From assembly GCA_938009235.1 (NCBI GenBank), contig CALLIK010000003.1, forward strand, positions 62,001-126,000: a stretch of 64,000 bases of DNA, given 5' to 3'. Numbering within the stretch: the first letter of the stretch is position 1; each line of letters opens with the position of its first letter. The notes below the pieces were generated by a model. That model saw only the letters and a program-made list of their open reading frames with translations, made no database searches and had not been told where the DNA came from. Origin of the DNA: an uncultured Caulobacterales bacterium. Lineage in GTDB: Bacteria > Pseudomonadota > Alphaproteobacteria > Caulobacterales > Maricaulaceae. Shown one piece after another: positions 17,901-29,900 of this stretch. The translations under genes were made by a program, and so were the position numbers.

Positions 17901-20900
17901 AGGATGAAGGCTTAGAGGCCACAAGCTTTAACCCCGATGCTATGGAGTTAACGCGTAGCGGTACGACAACAGATATCTCTGGGATTGAAACGAATTTGGC
18001 TCTCAATGATGAGCTTCGCTTCACGAGTGCAATTAACATTAATGGTCAAGATATCGATGTGATCTTGACGGTCCTTGAAGTGACTAACTTTAGTTCAGAC
18101 GGTTATTTCCATACGAGTACAAGCGTGAGTAGCCCGAGTATTGTTATCCGCGATGACACAGAAAATGAACCTTATGTTCGCTATAGTATTGAGTTTGTTG
18201 AATCGGGAACAACCACGCCTGTAACCTTACCAGGTACAACAGTCCTAAGAATTTCAGATATTGATTCAAATGTTGATCTAGATGAATCAGAACTTGTGGG
18301 TATTTCTACGGGTGATGCAGATTCAGTTGAGCTTGGTGATAACCTTATTTCAGGCGGGTTTGTAAATGGGACAATCGATCCTGTAGGATTTGATTTCTTC
18401 AGCCTTGATCCAGCGGGAACTGGCGACGCAGGTGACTTTGTTGATGAAATAAATGAAAATGGGAATGACGAAAATATCCTCTTTGCGTCCTTTACGGATT
18501 TAGCTCAGACTGAATTTATCATTGGTGTTACAGGCACTAGCGATAGAACACGTGGGCATGGTTTCGCGATTGTCGGATTCTCTAATACATCGGGAACAGA
18601 TAGCGATGGGGATGGTGTATATGATCACCTCGACATCGATTCCGATAATGACGGCATTACGGATAATATCGAAGCACAAACGACGGCAGGTTATATCGCG
18701 CCAAATGCTGATGACGCTGCGACACTCACGTCGAATGATGGTTTGAATTCCGCTTATGTTCCAACAAATGGCCTGACAGCTGTGAATACAGATGGCACTG
18801 ATGCTGCAGATTTCCTCGATACAGATTCCGATAATGACAGCCTGAGTGATACGCTTGAATCTGGCCTAACAGGCACAGCGATAGGTTTGTCCGATGCGAC
18901 GACTGACGCGGATGGTGACGGTCTATTTGATGTGTTTGATGCACAAAATGGAACGCTGGCGGACGACGGTTTTGACGTGAATGAAAGCAATGCAACGGGT
19001 GCAGCTGCCTTACCTGATACGGATGGTGACGCCAGTGGTGGCGTGCCGTTAACGGAAGACGTCGACTTCCGTGATATTTTTGACACCGATGGTGACGGCG
19101 TTGCTGATTATATTGATGTCGATGATGATAATGACGGTATTTTGGACACGAGTGAACAAGTAGAGGTCGCTGTTCAAGGTCAACTTCAATTTAACCATAA
19201 TGAAAATGGCGGTGAAGGTACTGGTCCTAGCTTTGTTGAATATGGCGGATCACCGAGCGTCGCCGATGTTATTGCTAATGGTGAAGACACAATTATTGGG
19301 ACGGGCTTGACCGTTCTGATGACGGGGCCGGGTACAGATAATGCTTCGAGTTACGAATTTGACCTTGAAGGTGCGGACTCCGCAACATTCCAAGACGCTG
19401 TTGATAATCATGATTACATCGAAATGTCTTTCACAACCGCGGATTCGGACCTCAATCTGAGCTATTTGTTCCATTCTTTTAGCGCTCAAGATGCGGGCGG
19501 TTCAAACCGGGGAGATTATCGTGTTACGTACCTAATTTCAGATGATGGTTTTGCGACCTCTGATGTTTTGGTAGACGATTTTCAATTTCAATCTGGAACA
19601 AGTGGAAGTTTTAATGGCCAGTTCCCATCGGTTGAGAGCCATGGCTTAGATGCCGATACACGATACTCTGTTCGAGTGTACGTCTATGACGCTCAAAATA
19701 CGCCGGTAGGTCAGATAACGTTCAACGACCAGACGTTTGAATTTACTCAAATTGTTGAAACTGACACAGATAATGACGGTATTATTGACAGTCTTGATAT
19801 CGATTCTGATAATGACGGTATTACCGATAATATCGAAGCGCAAACAACAGATGGTTATATTGCGCCAAATGCTGATGACGCTGCGACACTCACGTCGAAT
19901 GATGGTCTGAACTCCGCGTATGTGCCTACAAACGGCCTTACGGCTGTAAATACTGACGGGACTGACGCTGTAGATTATCTCGATACGGACTCCGATAATG
20001 ATGGCTTAAGCGACAATTCTGAAAACGGACTGGGTCAGTCAGACATTGCAAATGGAACCGTGTCTGACGCCACAACTGATCTCGACGGTGATGGTCTCTT
20101 TGATCAGTATGAAACCGCGATTGATGGCGATGCAAATGATGGTTTTGTCGTCAACGAAGGTGTCGATGATCCATTAAGCGCGACGAATGGATATTTGCCT
20201 GATGGTGGCGACGCTATTGCGGGTGCTATCGTTCCTCTCAGCGCCGATCTTGATTACCGGGATGCGATAGAAGATGCTGTTGCGCCCGTTGCGCAGGATG
20301 ACGCTTTTGCAATCAACGAAAACCCAGAAGATGGCACATCTGAAATTGGCGTCATTACCAATGGTGAGTTGTTGGTCGATAATGAAAATGGAGTTGATAA
20401 CGACGCCAATGGTGACACGCTGTCTATCACGCAAATTAATGGCGTTGATATCACCAATGGTGAGCAAATTACGCTTGCGTCTGGTGCGCTTCTAACGATC
20501 CGTACAGACGGCACATTTGATTATGATCCGAACGGAGCATTTGATTATTTAGATACCGACGAAATAGGTACAGACACATTCACCTATACGTTGTCAGACG
20601 GTACAGTTGCGCCAACAGATTTTGCAAGCGTTACGATCACCGTTAGTGGTGACAATGATATTCCAACCATCGACCTGAATGGTGCTTTGCCAGGAACAAA
20701 TTTTGACGATGTGTTCATTGAAGATGAACCTGGCCAACCTTTGGCCAACCTGTTGTCATTTGACGCGGTTATTCAAGATGATGAAAACAATATTTCAGTT
20801 GTCAATATCATCCCGTCCTTACCCATTCAAAATGATGGTACGGATGAGTATTTGAGAATTGACTCAGAGGGCATTGAGCTTTCTATCCGTTTAATTGACG

Positions 20901-23900
20901 GTGAGATCGTGGCGGGTACTCCGCTTGTATTTGGCGATACGACCTTTGTCGTGACGAGCACGTCGGGCGTGGTTTCTATAACAAATGCTGATGGTGGCAC
21001 ATTTGACTCAGACGACCTTCAAGGGTTCCTACGTCTTCTGGCCTATGAAAACGTCAACCAAGATAATAGCGATGGCATTCGTGCCTTTAATTTCCAAGTC
21101 ATAGACCCTGCTGGCGTTACGGTTGCGACCTCAAGCATCACAGTGGCCCGCGTCAATGATGCGCCTGTTCCCACAGTGTCTGTAATCGCCAACGGTACGG
21201 TTGTGGAATATGGCGTAGATACGCCTGAAGCGATTGCTGTTGTTTCACCTGACAGTGGTATCACTGAAATTACTGTTGCCGAACTTTTGGCCCAACTTGA
21301 TATTACAGATATTGAAGATAGTGATTTCGGCATCGGTATTATTGGCGCTGATGAAACTCAAGGTGTCTGGCAGTATACCCGTCCTGATATCGAAGGACAT
21401 GAATGGACAGACTTCCAGCTTGGCGATGATGATAATACAGACGCAACGCCTGTGCCTGACGGTGAGGCTTTGCTCATGGACCCTGACGCAATTTTACGCT
21501 TTGTCGCTGATCCAGGTTTCTCCAGTGACGCGGCGCTTGTCTTCCGTGTTTGGGATCAAACCGTAGGTACAGCCTCGAACCCGCCATCAACAGTCACAGA
21601 TGACAGCGGCGCAGTCGCTCCAACAAATACGTCCTCACTCTCAACCGCGGCCTTTGCTGTTAGTCTAGCCGCCGATACGGATGGTGATGGTATTATAAAT
21701 AGTGATGACGTTGATGATGATAATGACGGTATTCTGGATACGGAAGAGGGCTATGCTATAGACACTTCTGGCGTTGTAACGGTCGAGGATGCTGACGGTG
21801 ACGGTTATTATGACCACCTCGACATAGATTCCGATGATGACGGTATTACAGATAATATCGAAGCGCAGACAACGGCGGGTTATATCGCGCCAACGGGTAC
21901 AGCCACTGGCATCACCGACGTCAACCAAGACGGTTTGGATGACGCCTATGATTCACGAAATGGTAGCCTAACAGCAACATCCGGTGCCGCGACGGCAGCG
22001 GAGTCAATTATTTCTCCACCTGACACAGATGGCCTCGGCGAAGCTGATTTCCTTGACCCAGATTCTGATGATGATGGAATTTCTGACGCTACTGAAAATG
22101 GCCTTGGCGTAATTTACGACGCAACCGACACAGATGGTGATGGGCTTGCTGATGTCTATGAGGCAGCGTTAGACGGTAACGTCAATGACGGTTTTGTTGT
22201 CAATGAAGGTATCTTGCCGTTGGACGGCACGCTGCCTGATACAGATGGTGACGCAAGTGGCGTGATTGTACCGGGCACAGCCGATTTAGATTACCGTGAT
22301 ATTTTCGATACCGATAATGACGGCGTAGCTGATAATCATGATATTGATGACGATAATGACGGCATTTTGGATACGTTTGAAGGGTTAGGTGGTTTACCTG
22401 ATGGAACAACAATCGAGGCCGTTCTAGGCGGAACTGGCCTCACTACGGATGGCGTGCTCTGGAATTCTGTGTTAGATCAACTGCCTTCAGAACAAGTTAC
22501 TGTTGAAGGTTTTGAAACCTTTGCGACAGGTACGGACCTAAATGGGACACAGTTCGACGGGTTTACAATGTCTGTTACGAACTCAGAATCTGCAAGCAGA
22601 AACTATTCAATAGCGAATACTATCTATGGAACCTCACCTCTTTCTGGCAGTAATCAAGCCGGTATTCGAATAGGGGGGAGCACTGGATCCGAGACAACAG
22701 TTGAAATTAACTTTGATGAACCTGTTGTTGGGTTTGGGCTGAACTTGGGCGATTTACATGATGGTGTAGGCCAAAGTCAGTTTATAATTGAATTTGATGG
22801 TGTGGTCGTCTGGGATAGTAATGACCTGCTGGGTGCAGACATGACAGGGACCGTTACTAACGATATTACAGGTGAGACTGTTGATCTTGGAAACCAAACT
22901 TTTGGGTTTATCGGAAGCTATGATCTGGACAACGCTGTTTCACAAGTTACGATTAGACATATTGATGGTGGCGGTGACAATTTTACCATAGATGATATTA
23001 GCTATATTACAGCAAGCGTAGATAGCGACGGCGACGGTATCGCCAATCACCTCGATATTGACTCCGACAATGATGGCATCACGGATAACGTCGAAGCCCA
23101 AACAACAGCGGATTATATCGCGCCGTCTGGTCAAGGCGGAATAGCGGACTTCGTTGACGTTGATGGTGATGGTCTTGATGATAATTACGATGCCGATACG
23201 GCCGTCGCAACAACAACATCTACGACCAGTGCAGGCCTAACGCCTGTCAATACGGATGCGGGTGCAACAACGCCTGATGACACATCAGATTATCTTGATA
23301 CGGATTCTGACAATGACGGCCTAAATGATACGCTTGAAGCGGGATTAGGCACAACAGCGGCCACAGGTCTGTCTGATGCGTCTACAGATGCAGATGGCGA
23401 TGGCTTGTTTGATGTCTTCGAAGGCACAAGCATCACTGACGGATTTGACGTTAATGATGAAAATCTTGACGCCACAGGTACCAACTTTACCCTCTCGGGC
23501 GTCCCTGCATTGAATGCTGATGGTAGCAATGCTGTGCCATTGGTCACGGACCTAGATTTCCGCGACGTTAACGATGCGCCAATTACAACGGGTACATTTG
23601 CGACACAAAGCGGCGTTGATAGCGCAGAGCAAACCCCATTTGATGCATCAACAATCTTCACTGACCCTGATGGCGATACACTCGCTTTCACATCGCCTGA
23701 TCTTCCTAGTTGGATGTCAATTAATTCAGCGACTGGAATCATCACAGGCACACCGCCTGCGGATGCAAGCCAAGGTGGATTAGCGGGCGAATATGTCATG
23801 ACGATTGTGGCGACGGACCCTGATGGTGAGTCTGTCTCGCAAACCCTCAGCTACAATTTCATCAACCCAGCCCCAGTTGTTGATACTGCGGTTGCGAACC

Positions 23901-26900
23901 AAACTGCGGTTGATGGTGAGACTATCTCTATCCCGTCAGGTTTTGTTGACCCAGATGGCGATGTTGTAGCTTATACGGCAACAGGTCTTCCTGCTGGATT
24001 GTCGATTGATCCGTTAACGGGCGAAATCACAGGCACGATTGATAACTCGGCCAGCCAAGTTGGTCCAAATAATGATGGTGTCTACACAATCGCGGTGACA
24101 GTCAATGATAGTGAAGGCGGCGTTGTTACTGACATGTTCGCTCTCACGGTCACAAACCCTGCGCCAGAGGCTGTGGATGATGACCTGACGGCATCTGAAG
24201 ATGCGGACCTAACTGGCAATGTCATCACAGGCAGCGACATCGATAACGATCCTGATGGTGACGACCTTACAGTCATCGAAGTTGGCGGAGTTGCGGCCAA
24301 TGTCGGTCTACCTATTGCTGGATCTAACGGTGGATTGTTTACGATCAGTCCAGACGGCAGCTATGAATTTGAAGCAAATGGAGAGTTTGAAGGCTTAGAT
24401 GTTGGTGAAAGTGCGACGACAACAATCACATATATGATCAGTGATAACGAAGGCGGTACAGATACAGCTACTGTCACAGTGACAGTTGAAGGGCAGAATG
24501 ATGCGCCTGTGCTTGTCGACCCGAATGATCCAAACGCTACAAATCCAACGATCCCAGAACAGGTGGGTGTTGATAGCGAAGCTCTGCCAGAGTTAGATCT
24601 TTCAGATTACTTTGTGGACCCAGACGGAGAACAGACGTTCTTTGATCTGGAAGACGCCCCGAGTTGGTTAACTGTCAATCCGTTTACAGGTGTGATTACC
24701 GCGACGGCTCCACCTGCAGACGCGAGCCAGAATGGCCCCGCGAATGATGGTATTTATCCAATCACAGTTGTAGCCTCTGATCCAGATGGCGTAGAGACAC
24801 GCGTTATCGTGAACTATGTTATCTCGAACCCAGTTCCGATTGCACAGGATGATGCTTTCTTAGCAGATGAAAACGGCCCAGTTATTACGGGTAATTTGAT
24901 CTCTGTTGATAACGGCAATGGTGTCGATAGCGATCCTGATGGTGACGTCTTAAGCGTTGCAGATGTGAATGGTGATCCGGCAGGTGTTGGACAGCCTGTT
25001 GAAGGCTCTATTGGCGGTGAATTTACAGTCAACTTGGATGGATCATATAGCTTTGATGCGAACGGGGATTTTGAATATCTAGCGGTTGGCGAAACAGCCA
25101 CGACAACACTGACGTATCTTCTTACGGATGCAGATGGCGCTACAGATTTAGCTACAGTTTCTGTCACAGTTGCAGGCTCTAATGATAGCCCAATTCCTGT
25201 CGATCCTACACAATCTGTTGGCCCTGTTGATACATCCGATCCGTTTGATCCACAAGACCCACGCGACCCACCTGTCGATCCGCAAGATTACATCCCAGCC
25301 CAAATAGGCGTAGATGGAACTGTGTTCACATCATTCGATTTGTCACCATACTTTGGTGATCCAGATGGAACGGATACGACGACAGTGTCTATTGATCCCG
25401 CTGACTTGCCTGATGGGCTTGTGTTTGACGGGGTAACTCTGTCTGGCACGCCAACGGCTGACGCCAGCCAAGGCGGCGTGAATGGGGTCTATGATATCCC
25501 TGTGACGGCAACTGACCCAAGTGGCGAAACCTTTACAACAATTGTTCAGGTCACGATCACGAACCCAGCGCCAATCGCCCAGAATGATGTTGAATTGACA
25601 GACGAAGACACAGTGCTGTCGGACACGGTCATGACGGATAATGGGAATGGCATAGATAGCGATTTTGATGGAGATGTTCTGAGCGTCACTGAAGTGAACG
25701 GAATGCCGATCACATCAGGTACGGTCATCACACTACCAAGCGGTGCCTTACTGACGATGAATGACGATGGGTCTTACGACTATGATCCAAATGGTCAGTT
25801 TGAAGGTTTAGCTGTCGGTGAAAATGGAACAGATAGCTTCACGTATCAAATCTCAGATGGACAAGGCGGATTTTCTGACGCGACGGTTTCTCTGACGGTT
25901 GAAGGCGTAAATGACGCCCCAATCGCTGTCGATCCAACACAGTCTGTTGGACCAAGCGATCCATCGGACCCATCCGATCCGCAAGACCCGCGTGATCCTC
26001 CTGTTGATCCGCTGAATTATATCCCAGTTCAAGACGCTGTGGATGGAAGCCTGATTACGCCGATTGATCTGACACCATATTTCGGTGATCCAGATGGAGC
26101 GGACGCTTTAACGCTATCGATTGACCCAACTGATCTACCAGATGGTCTCGTCTTTGACGGCACAATGATCACGGGCACTCCGACGGCAGATGCGTCACAA
26201 GGGGGTGTGGACGGTGTTTACACAATCGCAGTGACGGCAATGGATCCAAGTGGTGAAACCTTCACAACGAACTTGACCTATGAAGTTACGAACCCAGCGC
26301 CTGACGCAGTGGACGATGTTTTCACAACACCAGAAGACACACCGCTCACGGTCAATATTATTGATAATAGTGACGTTGATCCAGATGGTGATGTAATCGT
26401 TGTCGATGCGGTCGCCTTACCTGATGGAACAGTTATTCCTGTCGGTGTTGCGACGGAAATCCCACAAGGTACTTTGACGGTTCTTGCCGATGGTACAGTT
26501 ACTCTGGACCCTGCACGTGACCTGTCTGGTCCTGTGATCTTCGGATATACACTGAGCGATGGCCAAGGCGGTACAGATGTGGCGACAGTCACGATTGATG
26601 TGACGCCAGTTAATGATGCGCCAATTCCGGTTGACCCAACTCAAGCAATAGCTGAGCCGAACAACCCGAATTTCCCAACGGATCCTGAAACGCCGTTTAC
26701 ACCGCCGCTTGACCCGACGGATTATATTCCAGCTCAGACAGCGGATGATAGCGCCACAATTACGCCATTGGATCTAACACCATACTTTGGTGATCCTGAT
26801 CCGATGGAGCCATTAGTGATCAGCCTTGATCCAAGTGACTTGCCTGCGGGCCTCGTCTTTGATCCAGCCACGGGCATTATTTCTGGAACTCCAGATTTGG

Positions 26901-29900
26901 ATGCGAGCCAAGGTGGTGATCCGTTGAGCCCAGGCACATATGTAATCCCTGTGACTGTGACGGACCCAAGTGGTGAGACGTTCACAACAAATGTGATCTA
27001 TACAGTCTCTAACCCAGCCCCTACGGCTGTTGATGATGCTTTCGATGTAAATGAAGACACCACAATTATGGGGTCTGTTATTGCAGCTAACGATGTCGAT
27101 CCTGACGGTGACGTGTTGACAGTTATCGAGGTCGACGGTGATCCGTTGAATGTTGGGCAAGCGATTGCAGGCAGCAATGGTGGCCTCTTCACGATTGATG
27201 AAACTGGCGCGCTGACGTTCGATACGAACGGCGAATATGAAGCTCTGGATGTTGGTGAAACACTAACGACAAGTGTGACGTATGAAATCAGTGACGGCGA
27301 AGGCGGAACAGATACCGCCATAGCAACTGTAACTGTGTTGGGCACAAATGATGCGCCGATTATGACGGGTACATTAGCGCCTCAAAATGGACCAGATAGC
27401 GCAGAACAACTGCCATTAGATACGAGCACAATTTTCACTGATGTCGATGACGAGCCTCTGACCTTTACGTCGCCTAATTTACCAACTTGGATGACACTTG
27501 ATCCTGATACAGGCCTCCTGACAGGCACGCCGCCTGCGGACGCCTCACAGGGTGGTTTGAATTCGGATGGTGTCTATGTTGTGACGATCACAGCGACGGA
27601 CCCTGATGGCGAAAGCGTATCAAGCCCTGTTGTCTACACCTTCACGAACGTAGCTCCTGATGCACTAGATGATGATCTTGCATCTGATGAAGATACCTCA
27701 TTGTCAGGCAATGTTCTGACGTCGAATGATGTTGATCCAGATGGTGATCTTCTCACTGTGTCGTCTGTTGACGGCAATTCGGTCAATGTTGGTGTTCCTG
27801 TCATAGGCTCTATGGGAGGTGAATTCACACTAAACTCCGATGGTAGCTATACCTTCGACCCAGCGGGAGACTTTAACGCGCTGGCCGAAGGCGAAACAGC
27901 GACGACGACTATCACCTATGAAATTTCAGATGGTGAAGGCGGAACGGATATTGCGACTGTAACGGTCACAGTGATTGGTACGAATGACGCACCGATTGCG
28001 GTGGACCCAACACAACCAGTGACGCCAACGGGTGATCCAACTGTCGTCGTTGATCCACAAGACCCTCGCGCCGCGCCGTTTGATCCGAACGACTACATTC
28101 CAGCACAAATTGCTACGGATAATGCGCCTGCTACACCGCTTGATCTGACGCCTTATTTTGGCGACCCAGATTCACCAGATGAAGTCGTGCTTTCAATTGA
28201 CCCAGCGGATTTACCGCCAGGACTAACATTTGACGGGACAACTATTTCAGGCACGCCAAATGCCGATGCCTCGCAATTTGTTAACAATGGTGTCTTTGAA
28301 ATCCCTGTAACGGCGACAGATCCAAGTGGTGAATCGTTTACAACGATCGTGACTTATACAGTCGCCAATACGGCTCCAGTGGCTGAGAACGACGTCTTCT
28401 CAACACTCGAAGACACACCTATCTCCGTAAATGTTATTTCAGCCAATGACAGTGATCTGGATGGTGATGTTCTGAGTATTGATGCCGCTGCCTTGCCAAA
28501 TGGCGAGCTGCTTCCAATTGGAACGCCAATTACTTTGCCAGAAGGCCTCTTGACCATCAGCGAAGATGGAACAGTGGACTTTGTTCCAGCGCCTGACTTT
28601 TTTGGACCTTTGATCTTCGGTTACACATTGACCGATAATGAAGGCGGCACTGACGTTGCGACGGTTACATTGAACGTTACACCTGTGAATGATGCACCTA
28701 TTGCGGTGGACCCAACCCAGCCTGTAGCTGAACCAAACAACCCAGATTTCTCGACTGACCCAGAGACGCCAATGGCGCCACCGGCTGATTTGGAAAACTA
28801 CATTCCGCTTCAAACAGGCATCGATAATAGCCCTGTCACGCCACTCGATCTGACACAGTATTTTGGTGATCCAGATCCGATGGAAACATTGGTCATCAGT
28901 GTTGATCCAAATGAACTGCCAGAAGGTCTTGTGTTTGACCCTGTAACGGGAGTTATTTCTGGCACACCAAGTTCAGATGCGAGCCAAGGCGGAACCGACG
29001 GCGTTTATGTTATCCCTGTGACGGCTACGGACTCTAATGGTGAAAGCTTCACAACGAATGTGACTTACATCTTTACAAACCTAGCGCCTATTGTGGGCAC
29101 CCCAGTCATGCCTGCCATAGCTCCAGTCGTGGGCGAGGTGATAAGCATTGATCTGGGCGCGGTCACGCAAGACCCTGATAATGATTCAGTTCTGACGTAT
29201 AGTTCCACTAATCTACCGGCTGGCCTATCGCTTGATCCTGTTACCGGTATGATAACAGGGGCGCCGCTTGTGCCGCAGGCTGATCCATATATCATCTCTC
29301 TGAGCGTGTCTGACGGAGAGGGCGGTGTAACTGAATTTTCAATTGCCCTCCAGGTCAATGAGGATGGTTACGTAGCACAAAGTAATTCAGTTAAACCTGC
29401 TGGAGCAGAAGATCTAATTGATCCATATGAGTTCCTAGAGGGACAACCAATCGATCTGCAACTTTACTTCCGAGAACGTGCATTAGAGGCTAGTGATGAC
29501 TCTGGGCGCACGTTCGGTGATCGCGATTTCCGTGGCGGTATGGTAGCTATGGATGTTCCTGGTATGCGCGGAGATTGCTCTTACATGTTTGTCGAAGCTG
29601 TAGCTTTTGATCAAAACGTTACTGTTTCATTGGGCTCTACATTCCCAATGTCTTGTGACGTAAATGTCCGGACCTGGGATGTTAACATGGCTGACGGGTC
29701 GCCACTGCCGGCTTGGGTTGACTGGTCTAATGGCGCTGACTTTATGGATATGACTCGACCGTTGGGCACTGATACGGTTAGCCTGAAAGTTAGAGCTTTG
29801 CTCGACAATGGCCGCACGTCATCCGCTACAGTAGAAATCAATCTTAGCACAGGTACAGTCACGCAAGTCGGTGACGCGTTTGCACAAGGTCAAACTTTAC

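Noticed and set aside
16353..29862. Many open frames on the opposite strand of the giant gene
   Set aside because: They are shadows of the repetitive acidic coding sequence, with no ribosome sites or family patterns.
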